Assembly (NCBI GenBank): GCA_002633005.1
Contig: NMRA01000006.1
Span: 670,537 to 722,682 of the forward strand
Origin: Phoronis australis
Lineage: Eukaryota; Phoronida; Phoronidae
Length of the DNA stretch: 52,146 bases
Direction: 5' to 3'
The notes beneath the pieces were generated by a model. It saw nothing but the letters and a program-made list of their open reading frames with translations, was not told where the DNA came from and ran no database searches. The position numbers and the translations under genes were made by a program. This document shows positions 42,201 to 51,299 of the stretch, one piece after another (positions within the stretch are counted from its first letter, which is position 1; every line of letters begins with the position of its first letter).

Positions 42201-43678
42201 CCTCTTGTCTAGCTGTTCCAATCGAGTTCAGTATCCCCTGGATCACATATCTGTCTTCTTATTTCAGCAAATGGCTACTAGTCAACAGGGTGCTATTTAC
42301 TGTTATGTTCCTGAGGAGGACAGACTAGTCAAAGTGGCCACATCACTCAAGCTCCCAAGTGGTATCACTGTGCAACACGATAAATTTGGGAAACCTAGAA
42401 ATTTGCTTGTTGCTGAATGTGGTGCAAGAGCAGTTGTCAGTTACAACATCTCAGGTCCTTGTGACTTGCAAGACAAAGAAAATTGGGCTAAAGTAATAGG
42501 TATGATAAAATGATATTTAGTTGTTATATTTAAGCTTACACCTCACCCTTAAAGGGTTTATGTAGTCAAATCAAATTTTGAGGACATTCCTTAATACTTA
42601 AGTTTTGTTTAGGTACATCTGTTAGCATTTTGGGCTTTTAGGGGGTAACTACTCTGCATATTGCCTTAGAATTGTGCGGAGCGTTGTAAATCACGGGTGT
42701 CGTTCACACATGATTGGCCTTTTGAAATTGACGGTCAGTACAATCAGTTCTTTGTGAATCCTGCTCTTAGTCATACAAGTGTCCCAGTTGGCTTGTGTAA
42801 GTAAAGACAGCTTAAAAACAGGTTAAAGGTCCTGATTGAGAAGATAACAGTTTTATTACTCCTTATGGGTTTTGAATAGTCAAGCCTGGAATGTTGAACC
42901 ACTCATAATTTGACTATATACATGGACCTCGATAAATAATAATTGCATAATTTTATTTTTGATATCTTGTACAAAGACGCTGCCTAGTTATTTTGGAAAG
43001 ACATTTTCCATGTTTATTACTGTTTCCTTACTATCCATGGAAAATAAGTGATATAAACTGCTCAGCAAAGTGGTTCTGCTTTCACTGACACAGAGGGTGT
43101 TGAATAGCGAACAAGATATTGGGTTTGCTGAAAGCAAGTGAATGCAGTTCTTAATCAAAATGAAGACATTTCGCAATAATGTTACCTGGATGTTAAATAC
43201 TCATAACTGTTTGGAGGTACTTTTGGACTTTATCAGTAATATTTTCCTAACAATAGAAGTGCCTCAAATCCCTTTAACTGTGATTTCATGACTCAAGTAA
43301 GGATCTATTCAGTATATTCTAAAAGTAATGAAATTTTTACGAATTTTGTGCTGTTGTCATACAAATAGACTTGAGACTGAATATGAACTAACCTGGCTAT
43401 AAGAAAGTTTCATCTTCATTTCAGGCCAACATGTTAGTGGCCATGGTCCTACGGGCATGGCTGTTGATAAATCCGGCAATGTGCTTGTTTGCAACAATGG
43501 TTCGGCCTACATTGAAGTCTACTCTAGGTTTGGTGGCAAGATGTTGAAGAGAATCCAGTGTCCATCCAACTACATCAGCAGTCTGGCATTCAGACCTGGC
43601 ACTAAGGAGGTCTATATTACTGATCCCCATGAGGGAGCAGTGTGGAAGTTTGACTGGGAGAACTTTGGCATGCTATGA
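39059..43678 (+). CDS. DFPase-like / SMP-30 family six-bladed beta-propeller protein
   Basis: Five exons give a 314-residue protein, the same length as squid diisopropyl-fluorophosphatase (DFPase), with which it aligns end to end. Matching blocks are GEILKIDLLT, WLADMKLGLMKV, GHLWISAPGGQIAP, GAIYCYVPEEDRLVKVATSL, LLVAECGARAVVSYNISGP, AYIEVYSRFGGKMLKRIQCP and GAVWKFDW. DFPases and SMP-30 lactonases use Ca2+ held by one E, two N and one D. By position, only the glutamate (E26, in GLEGAAF) is kept; the others are K124 (GCKD), S184 (LPSG) and T240 (GPTG). The structural-calcium D and H are A243 and A285, and the active-site histidine is P298 unless the alignment shifts by one. It may be inactive or have another function. 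There is no signal peptide, so it is probably cytosolic. It is expected to be co-regulated with RICTOR through the shared promoter. Confidence 0.93.
39791..39966. repeat. 64-base tandem repeat, about 2.8 copies
   Basis: The unit begins GCTGATAACAAATATCAGGA and ends TTGCGTTTTGAGTTGCAAT. The copies are nearly identical, so the event is recent. It lies in intron 1 of the DFPase-like gene and produces mirrored false ORFs on both strands. Confidence 0.97.
40441..40581 (+). CDS. DFPase-like exon 2
   Basis: 141 bases, 47 residues, phase 0 in and out. It reads VSVYCKPKHGKDSGQPSGLL and TMWLADMKLGLMKVLQNGK, corresponding to squid VICKP and LFVADMRLGLLVV. Confidence 0.93.
40960..41091 (+). CDS. DFPase-like exon 3
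   Basis: 132 bases, 44 residues, phase 0 in and out. SPIQGCKDICCDNEGHLWIS and APGGQIAPNYK match squid MQGCNDCAFDYEGNLWIT and APAGEVAPADY. The calcium-binding asparagine of GCNDC is K124 here. Confidence 0.94.
42268..42499 (+). CDS. DFPase-like exon 4
   Basis: 232 bases, phase 0 in, phase 1 out. GAIYCYVPEEDRLVKVATSL, KLPSGITVQHDKFGKP and LLVAECGARAVVSYNISGP match squid GSIYCF, FPNGIAVRH and LIVAETPTKKLWSYDIKGP. The calcium-binding asparagine of FPNG is S184 here. Confidence 0.95.
43425..43678 (+). CDS. DFPase-like exon 5 (last coding exon)
   Basis: 254 bases ending in TGA at 43676-43678. GHGPTGMAVDKSGNVLVCNN, AYIEVYSRFGGKMLKRIQCP and GAVWKFDWENFGML match squid GGADGMDFDEDNNLLVANW, SHIEVFGPDGGQPKMRIRCP and AVWKFEW. 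The calcium aspartate of ADGMD is T240 here. Confidence 0.95.
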
Positions 43679-46380
43679 TTGAATTGATGTTGCTGTCAAA
43701 CATTCTTTTGTTCATTTTCTGTCCTGGAAAATTCTAGTATTCTTCTCCACGTTCCGTACAGATGACACATGGTTTTTTTCATTGAATGATGCACTGTAGT
43801 GTATTCATGTTGCTAGGACGGTGGTATGTTAGTGTATCTATGCAAAATACTCCAACTAATTTCTCATTTATTTCACAAAAGTCTACTTTTAAAGGCTGAT
43901 TACGTAAGAAATAGCATAAACCTTACCAAGTGTAGTCATATGTGTAACATCCACTGTGTACGAAGAAAGCTATAGCTACTGACTGGGGGATTACCATAGC
44001 TTCAGTAGTCCCAGGGATAGAACTGGTTAGCTTGGTTCTACTCTATATACCTCGGAACTATCAACATATCTGATTAATTTACTTGGAATATTGATAATGT
44101 GAACCTTCCATGCTGGTTATTTTAGACATTGGTATTTGTAATAGTATCTCTTTTGTAATCCAAAAAGGCACTTGTTTTGCTGATAGGTTCAGGTCCTTGT
44201 GCCCTTTCACAGTATTCGCAGAAACAGAATCAGCAAAGTTTTAATGAAGTTTTATTTGTGTCAGAATTCCAAACAAGAACTACATTGTTTTTATTTTTTT
44301 GACTGAAAGCAGAGCGGTGGTTGACTATTATTTGTGTTGCCTTTGTTCATGAATAGCCGGTGAAACATAAAGTTTTGTGATGTAGTTCAGTTGTTGAGGT
44401 ACTCAATGCCACCTCTTCCATGTAATTAAATTACACAATTGATGTAATGTAACATGTCTTCAAGAAGAGTATGTTATGTTAGCTTATTGTCTCTATAGAT
44501 AATTTCTTAATTTTATTTTTGTAGCAATTCAGTTTTATTTTTACATTAAATCAAGATTTTGAACATTTCTTTACATATCATCAAAATTAAGGGCTACGTG
44601 TGTACTTAGCTTTTAGGTGATTTTGGTGTGTGTGATTCTATCAACCAATTGCCATGAATTAGCCAAAAGTTCAATGTATGTCTATTTTACAAAATACCAG
44701 GCTTTAGTTCTAATGATTTCTGTAAAAGCCTCCAAGGAAAAATTGCGAGGGTTCTTTCAGAGTTGGTATTGCCGATTGCAGCCTCCTCGTTCAACTGTGG
44801 GCTTTTAAAGAAGGCCCTATTTTATATAAGTGTTTCACTCAAAGGCTGCTTGGCTATCAAGTCCAGTGATGCCTCATAACTTAAATTTTTTCAAAAGTCC
44901 TTTTAACGGCCAAAAAAAATAGCGATCATGACCACCTTTTCCACAAATGTGCCACGCATGCATAACTATTACAAGTGTTCTTTTTGATTCGTTCATTTGC
45001 CAAAGAGGCCCCAAGGATTTTTTCATCATGAGAACTCTTTTGAAAATCTCTGTGAATCGGGAATATAGTGCATTTAGGTTTTCATTTTTTGTTGCTTTGG
45101 TGCTTATATTTTCTTTTATGACAATATTTTATTCATTATGCAGTGCTATTGTTGCTCAATGGTGACCAAAAGGTCGTAGGTTCAATCCCTAGTTGCTGCA
45201 GTCATGCAGTTATGTTACTTATCTAAGTATTTATCTGTGTTGCTCCATTTGAATAAACGAGTACCTGTTATGGCAGGGAAGTAACTTGCGATGAACTAGT
45301 ACACCATCCAGGTGGGATTGGATGTCGTTCATCCACTCATAGTAAAGGGAATGTCAGTGAACAACAGGATTGACGAGTCATGAGTATTTACCACACTTTG
45401 TCGATAACAAGGTGCTTAATATGTTAATTTGTGTTCCCAGATGACTTCATTATTGATCATCTACCAGTTATTTTAGTATGTTGTGTAGATACTAGTATGA
45501 TAGGATCTCAATGTTTAGCTTTTAGCTGTTGCATTTATGTCTAGTCAAATCAATTATTGTGATGCAGAATTATGCTGGTCTTGTAATGTTAAGTCGGGAG
45601 TGACGTTGTCGTCCTTGTTGTTGGCATGCTTTCAAGCAAGCTTCACGTTCTTACTGAAGTTCATGTTGTGTGTTATTGTATGTAAATGTTTGTTTGTTAA
45701 TGTCCTTCAAGTCAGTTTTTGTTATTAATGTTGCATTATTTACTGTGTAATCGTGTAATACTCAATGTTCGCTTTACATTTCCTAACACTGGGGTCTAAT
45801 TGACCCATCTTCCAACATTTTTGGTGCCCATTTTAATTTTCTGAGGTCCGTAAGACAGACCACAGATGGTTACGCTAACGCCGAACAATGCACAATGCAT
45901 ACTTGAACAAGAAGTCCTGGGGTACTTCAATGAATTTAAAACATGGGAAATATCGTCCATTAATTTTCAGAACTGTTTCTTACACCCTATCAAAATTGTG
46001 TTCAAGGTGATGCCCTGTTATCTCAATATTCATCTTCTTTATTATAATTGTGTCAAATGATGCAAAAACAAAGCTTTGGGCACCCACTGTGTATTTGTTT
46101 TGCTTTTTGTATGTGTACTATAAACAGAATTGTAGCTTCCACATATGCAAATTAATACACATTACCGGTACTACACAGTTGGAAAAAGCTATGTTTATAA
46201 AATGTTCAAGCTCAGAGAATGTTCCCTCATCAACAGCCCTTGACGAATATGATACATTTTGCTAGCGTTATCTATATCAAGGGGCCATGCATTTCTATAA
46301 AATACATCTGGCTCCTTTTTGTGAAGAAGTAATGTAATGTGTGATGCAGTTATACAATAAACTTGTAAACAACATATAAA
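43679..46380 (+). other. 3' UTR and downstream DNA of the DFPase-like gene
   Basis: No exon is visible in these 2.7 kb. Poly(A) signals AATAAA on the plus strand are at 45252-45257 and 46356-46361. The second lies about 300 bases from the ATP5F1D stop codon on the other strand, so the two transcripts may nearly meet or overlap. A tRNA-like B box (GGTTCAATCC) is at 45178-45188 but no cloverleaf could be assembled around it. Confidence 0.5.
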
Positions 46381-46658
46381 TTGTATGTTCCTCAGTGTAA
46401 TTCAAAACTCAACAAATATTTCTTACACAACATGATCTACAGTACTCACACGAGAAATCACTCAACATGGTGACTATTGTCACCAGTGGATGTTGCTCCG
46501 CAAATTTCACACAGCCAATACGATGCAGCAAAATGCACTACAAATGTAGTATAAAAACGCCTCGATTTTCAGTTGCACCATAAACTGTCCTGATAGTGTT
46601 AAAGGAAATGGTTCAACTGCAGCCGTTCTACAGCAGAAAGTACTAAATTGTCCAATCA

Positions 46659-46784
46659 CTAGTGTGCTAATGCCTTCTCCATTTCTTCATAACATTCTAC
46701 AGCTATTTGGGCTTCAGCTTTAGCTCTGTCTGTTTGGGCAGAACTGGCTTCCTGTTGAGCTTTGTTCAGTCCTTCCTTGACGGC
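46659..46784 (-). CDS. ATP5F1D: ATP5F1D last coding exon
   Basis: 126 bases, 41 residues and TAG. AVKEGLNKAQQEASSAQTDR then AKAEAQIAVECYEEMEKALA form the C-terminal helix pair. Acceptor TTTTACAG, phase 0. Confidence 0.96.
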   Translation of the reverse strand, partial: AVKEGLNKAQQEASSAQTDRAKAEAQIAVECYEEMEKALAH

Positions 46785-48829
46785 CTGTAAAAGTCACATA
46801 CAAGTAAGTTCAAGATTCTCTTGTCACCTGTCTTACAAATATACAAAGCATAGTTTCTTTTAAAAATACAAAGCATCGTTTCTTTCAAATATAAAGACCA
46901 ACGCAAACAAAGTCCACACTATCAGTTTAAACAGTATCTTACATAATTCTATAATTTAGAAAAAATTATTTTCAGGAAAAATTGTACGTGTGCTAAATCT
47001 GTAACAAGCTGATCTTCTGAATACCTTTCAACTCTCCTGCTTAAGGTAATAGGCTACCCTAATTACCAAGAATCAAATTTTTTGAATGACAGTTTTAAGA
47101 ATCAACAGTAAACCAATACAATTAAATATTTTCAAAGTCCTTCAAAGCTTATATGTTCATTAAAGCAATGAACAGATGATTTTTATCACGACTAAGTGCT
47201 TCTGAAAAATCTTGATTTTCATGGTCATCGCCATATTTTCCTATAAAATTAAATTTTCACATGAAATTTGCAAATTCTTTTTCTTTATTTTCTTACCTAC
47301 AAACACCTCAAAACCTTGGTTGTAAAGAATTAAGACTTCTGTTGTCAGTCTCCATAACAGACACCTAATTACTGAATTTTAAGAAATGCATTAAAAGGAT
47401 ACTAAACATAGGTTTTAATGATTTCAAACAATCCTCGTTCTGTTATCTGCTAATGCATCACTGGCATGTCTTCCAAGTTAAAGTCATGAATTAACTCCCT
47501 ATCTCACGGATTGGACATTATGGTCCTTGGTGAGTCATCTTTTCCCACAGTTGCCGTGTAATTCGCTAAAAGTGTAGGTCACGCTTGCCCGTTTAGCAGA
47601 CTTTGAAAGGAGTTTTCAAAATTTTCTCCCAACTATTGAGGATTGTCGAGGGTTACAGAGCATTATTTCGTTTAGAGAACTGAATGGGAAAGCCATGTCT
47701 AATATCTGTTAATAGGACAAAACCAGGTTTGGTATCCTTTCAAGAACTCCAAAGACAGAGAGGCAAACATAAAAAATTGCCACTAGGGGAAACAGCAATA
47801 ATTCAATAAGTCTGAATCTTGTTACAGAGTCGCCTGCTTCATAGGAACACATGTGCTGACTTTCATCAAGATCCTAAGGGATTTAGGAGATACAGCAGTA
47901 GATCCCAGACGGATGGCCGTACAGATATGATGGCAATATGCACCCACATGTGTATACGTGGTCACATTAAAAGGGCCATCACATGATTACTAACACCTAG
48001 ACATGTTTCTGAGTGCACACTGAGATTCTCTGTTCATCAAAGATTTTAAAAATACATAGTTTTATGGGACTAAAATTTCTCCTTAAATAGTTAAGAAATT
48101 TGATCCACGGAAATGAAGGTAGCCAATTATCTTAACTGGTCATCTGGGAGTGTGTGTGTTGCTTGTATGTTGTATGTGTTACGTGTGCATGACTGTGTAA
48201 GAATGCATGTGTGTATGATAGACTGTAAACCAACCCAAGCTTTCAAGCAGTTTTAGGCAAAAAAGTAGGACACCTTTTTAAAAAAAGTAGGACACCTTTT
48301 TAAAAAAAGTAGGAAAAAGTAGGAACTGTGAAGTGAAAATTAGGAAAAATTAGGAAAGGTAGGAACACTTGAAAGCCTGCCAACCCTTGAAGAGGGTTGG
48401 ACGTTCGTACATTGAAAGTGCAGAATTAATTGTCGTTCATATCAAACTCGAACTGCACACCAAATATCAATCTGCACACGTTGAAATTTCAATCACGTGA
48501 GCACATTAATCTGCAGAAATGATATGGCGAATATGGAAAGCATGGAAATCCAAGCCCTTCGAAGGAAGTTATTCACTCGAAGATTCGACTTTTTACAATG
48601 GGTCGGTCATCACTCCGCCATTTACATTTTTGTGAACTCGTGAACGGAAGCATTCACTTGACTGATTGGCTGGCATTTGCGTCACTATACGACGTCATTT
48701 TGCCAAAAACTGAGATAACAAGATGGCAGATGACTTGATTCGTCATTGTTAGAGAAAGGTAAAGAGGAGAAATATGACCAGTAAGACCATTTGCGGTTCC
48801 CTAAATAAGCCAGTGGAATTTGATTTGGT

Positions 48830-48872
<43 letters not shown>

Positions 48873-49984
48873 TCAGATATAGGCACAATTTCACGCACAG
48901 ACCCATGGCCCTACATATGCACATTTAAGACAACAAAATGTTGTCTCTTTGGAATACTTCATGAACATGTCACATGAAGTGTCTGTAAGTGTCATCAAAT
49001 AAGGTGAAGCACAACTGTTTACCCATTACGCTAACAGCTGTTCACCAAACGTGCCATCTTTATCAGTGATTTAGTGAGGCATGTGTTGCGAGACCTGAAT
49101 GTGCTCAGATGTTAGCACTGCTTCAAACAAATGGATTACAAAGATAGTAATGGAACACACTGGGACATATGCTATGCTTAAGGTTTTCAGATTTCAACAA
49201 TTGAAATATACTTTCACAGCACTTACAGCCTGGTCCAGTTGAACAATTGAAATATACTTTCACAGCACTTACAGCCTGGTCCAGTTGATCAATTGAAATA
49301 TACTTTCACAGCACTTACAGCCTGGTCCAGTTGAACAATTGAAATATACTTTCACAGTACTTACAGCCTGGTCCAGTTGATCAAGAGTGACCGCCTCTTC
49401 AGCTAGTATCTGAACTGATGAGTCATCATTGATTGTGATGGAACCACTGCTCACTGGAATTATTAAGAAAATCTCAATGCAGAATTAGGCAACAGAGAAA
49501 ACAAAGGGTACTCTAGCAAGTTGAACATAGAGGCTTTTTAATGTTGAAATAACCTTTCAAATGCGGGATTGGTGGCCACAGTTAGAAGTCTGGTGAAAAT
49601 ACATTTTGAATGTTATCATGTACAAGTAAACTAATAAAACACAGCATGTAAACTTCAGTGCGGAGGTTAGTTGAACATAGAGGCTATTTAATGTTGAAAT
49701 AACCTTTCAAATGCGGGATTGGTGGCCACAGCTAGAAGTCTGATGAAAATACATTTTGAATGTTATCATGTATAAGTAAACTAATACAACACAGCATCTA
49801 AACTTTAGTGCGGAGGTTAGTGCTGCGTACCGAAATATTTTTGTGCAGCTCCGTCCTCCTCATAAACGGTCAACACTCCAGGTTTAAGCACTGCTAATGT
49901 GGGCACATGGTCAGGCAGGATACCAAAGCTACCACTGAATGATGGTACATCCACTTGCTTTACTTTGGCATCAGTGTAGAATAC
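46659..49984 (-). CDS. ATP5F1D: ATP synthase F1 subunit delta, mitochondrial (3' three exons)
   Basis: The delta subunit (bacterial epsilon) sits in the central stalk of the mitochondrial F1Fo ATP synthase and couples rotor and catalytic head. Three exons give 122 residues: 49831-49984, 49365-49453 and 46659-46784, in phase throughout. The N-terminal beta sandwich is seen in VFYTDAKVKQVDVPSFSGSF, GILPDHVPTLAVLKPGVLTV, KYFVSSGSITINDDSSVQIL and AEEAVTLDQLD, and the two C-terminal helices in AAVKEGLNKAQQEAS and AEAQIAVECYEEMEKALAH. Human has GILAAHVPTLQVLRPGLVVV and SSGSIAVNADSSVQLLAEEA. The exon for the mitochondrial targeting peptide and the start (human up to about FASPTQ) was not found to the right and is probably beyond 52146. 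A minisatellite copies the 5' splice site of the middle exon four times. Confidence 0.96.
47750..47900 (+). repeat. Fragment of the CTCF-motif modular repeat
   Basis: One and a half sub-modules, with ACTCCAAAGACAGAGAGGCA, ATTGCCACTAGGGG at 47776-47789 and TTAGGAGATACAGCAGTAG, in the last intron of ATP5F1D. The other 2 kb of this intron hold the MITE at 48236-48379, a GC-rich stretch at 48560-48780 and simple repeats. Confidence 0.7.
48236..48379. mobile_element. 144-base MITE with CARGCTTTCAAG ends and 6-base target duplication
   Basis: The left end CAAGCTTTCAAG (48236-48247) pairs with the right end CTTGAAAGCCTG (48368-48379), with one mismatch. The six bases CCAACC precede the left end and follow the right end exactly. 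The interior is a run of degenerate AAAAAGTAGGA units. The ends and the repetitive interior resemble the element at 50497-51000, which also has a six-base flanking repeat. Confidence 0.8.
48560..48829 (+). promoter_or_regulatory. Candidate promoter and first exon on the plus strand
   Basis: Inside the last ATP5F1D intron the sequence becomes richer in CpG. It has a CRE-like GACGTCA (48690-48696), a YY1-type CAAGATGGCAG (48719-48729), and then an ATG at 48774 opening a frame of 19 codons (MTSKTICGSLNKPVEFDLV...) that reaches a strong donor-like TTTG|GTAAGTAGT at 48828. No homolog was recognised and no second exon was found. It could be a nested gene, an alternative promoter or chance. Confidence 0.25.
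48830..48871. repeat. (AGT)n microsatellite, about 14 units
   Basis: A perfect trinucleotide run. It begins inside a donor-like GTAAGTAGT and encodes poly-serine or poly-tyrosine in false ORFs. Confidence 0.98.
49196..49364. repeat. 46-base minisatellite made of the ATP5F1D exon end and donor, 4 copies
   Basis: The unit on the plus strand is AACAATTGAAATATACTTTC followed by ACAGCACTTACAGCCTGGTC and CAGTTG. On the ATP5F1D strand it reads CAACTGGACCAGGCT|GTAAGTGCTG, the exact last 15 bases of the exon plus the 5' splice site, then about 25 bases of intron. Counting the real junction at 49365 there are four tandem copies with three or four differences in total. Copies alternate GAACAATT and GATCAATT; GATCAA is the form in the exon itself. 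Confidence 0.98.
49365..49453 (-). CDS. ATP5F1D: ATP5F1D penultimate coding exon
   Basis: 89 bases, SSGSITINDDSSVQILAEEA then VTLDQLDQA. Phase 1 in, phase 0 out, acceptor TTCCAG, donor GCT|GTAAGT. Its last 15 bases and donor are repeated in the adjoining minisatellite. Use of the next donor would add 46 bases and shift the frame. Confidence 0.97.
49521..49820. repeat. 150-base exact-length tandem duplication
   Basis: 49521-49670 and 49671-49820 are two copies beginning TTGAACATAGAGGCT and ending GTGCGGAGGTTAG, with about seven differences. The right copy ends 10 bases from the donor of the ATP5F1D exon at 49831. It fills most of the intron. Confidence 0.97.
49831..49984 (-). CDS. ATP5F1D: ATP5F1D exon (beta-sandwich domain)
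   Basis: 154 bases, phase 0 in, phase 1 out. VFYTDAKVKQVDVPSFSGSF, GILPDHVPTLAVLKPGVLTV and YEEDGAAQKYF. Human has VFFNGANVRQVDVPTLTGAF. The acceptor is ACGTTGCAG. The preceding exon is not in the visible sequence. Confidence 0.97.
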
Positions 49985-50109
49985 CTGCAACGTAAAGTAT
50001 TTAAGATAAACACAGCAAACAAAAATATCAACAGCAATCTATCATTAACAGAGTTTTATGGATAATGGTTTAAAACTTAAAGTGAAATGAAACCAGTTTG
50101 TGTTGAGCT

Positions 50110-50400
50110 TTGTACCTTTTGGAAGAACAGTCCTTCATTCAATTGCCTAACTCGGCAACTGGCCATTTTTACACTGTTCGCGCAAGGGGATATGAAGGAA
50201 AGTTTGAAAAAAGTTTGATTACGGATGTATTTGTTCTCGAGTTTGAAGGAATTGAAGACATGAACAGCCTCCTAAGGTGTCCCTCCATGTGCAAAAAGTA
50301 CTACTCATAGGAACATGACTTTGATGGTTTAATCAGTGAGGCATAATTTGCCAAAAAGCTTTCTGCTTCTGAAAGGCCTATGGGGTGGCCACCGTTTCTA
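50110..50400 (+). repeat. Half copy of the fold-back family seen at 51300-51845
   Basis: Shared blocks are GGCAACTGGCCATTTTTACAC, or close to it, AAAAGTTTGATTACGG, GTATTTGTTC, GAAGGAATT and GTGAGGCATAATTTGCC. Only one arm is present. Confidence 0.7.
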
Positions 50401-50496
50401 TTGTCAGGTGAGAAAGTAGTACTGTTTCACTGTAGCTTGTTACAACTATTTCTCCCAGTATTAGAACGTCAAAACTGCGCAGTCATTTGAGTACAC

Positions 50497-51000
50497 CAGG
50501 GCTTGGAATGACCAATGACAAAAAAAGCGGAAACTTTGAAACTTTTACGGCCTAAATCATGCCGGATAACCAGCCTTGAAATGGTCAACGTGAACCTTAA
50601 TTCCCCGACAAAAATCGGGACTAAAAAAAACGTTACCACCATCAGTAGCATGCATCTGCGTCCTTTCAGCGCGCCCGTCCACTCCCAACCCACACATTTT
50701 AGCTGCAGAGCAGTAGTATTTGTCGCCGCGCTTAACAATAACACGAGACGCCATTGAAAATCTCCCACCACGCTGTCCCAGATGCCCCGGCAATGTTGAC
50801 AATTTACGTTCCTCCGAAACATAAAGAGCAACTTCTGCTTTTCGAGGTGAACGTCGTCTGCAACGCCGCGGTAAGAAAGGAATTTGCAGCGGAAATTTTA
50901 TATCAAATCCGATTTTTTATGCGGAAATATTATAAAAAAAGCGGAAAGCACATTTGAAAAAAGCGGAAATCCGCGTTTCCGCGGAAAATTCCAAGCCCTG
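50497..51000. mobile_element. 504-base MITE, ends CAGGGCTTGGAAT, 6-base target duplication
   Basis: The left end CAGGGCTTGGAAT (50497-50509) is matched by ATTCCAAGCCCTG at the right end; the last base before the right flank is 51000, with one extra A in the interior. GTACAC precedes the left end and follows the right end. The right third is a run of degenerate GCGGAAA units. The left half has a minus-strand frame of 64 codons from an ATG at 50754 (MASRVIVKRGDKYYCSAAKM...), with higher CpG content. The family is close to hAT by its CAGGG ends, but the flanking repeat is six bases, not eight. Confidence 0.8.
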
Positions 51001-51062
51001 GTACACTTCTTCCCGAGTACACTATTTCCCAGAAGGCAGGAGGGTTCTGTAACCTACTGTCT

Positions 51063-51110
51063 GCGGAGCCACTTGCTGTAACTCAGTGTACACTTGCTGT
51101 AACTCAGTGT
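51063..51110. repeat. 22-base direct repeat, two copies
   Basis: ACTTGCTGTAACTCAGTGTAC occurs twice in tandem with one spacer base shared. Non-coding. Confidence 0.85.
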
Positions 51111-51299
51111 ACAACTTCATGCGTAAAAAAATAATGCCTGATTTAGAGAACGAGTTTCATGTACTGAATAACATGACCAATGGTGCTGTTCAGTGATAGA
51201 CGGGTTCTCACTCACTCTCAGACAATAAGTAGTCCCTAGTTGGCTGGCTGCATAGGTAAGGCCCATCCTAGGCAGCTGGCCCCAGTAGAGACAGGGAAG

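Noticed and set aside
42058-42267. Upstream extension of DFPase-like exon 4 as one continuous 151-codon ORF
   Set aside because: The exon begins after the acceptor TTATTTCAG at 42267 in phase with exon 3; the upstream codons have no match in the family.
45160-45200. Possible tRNA or tRNA-derived SINE (GGTTCAATCC box)
   Set aside because: Only the B box is convincing; no A box, acceptor stem or anticodon arm could be built.
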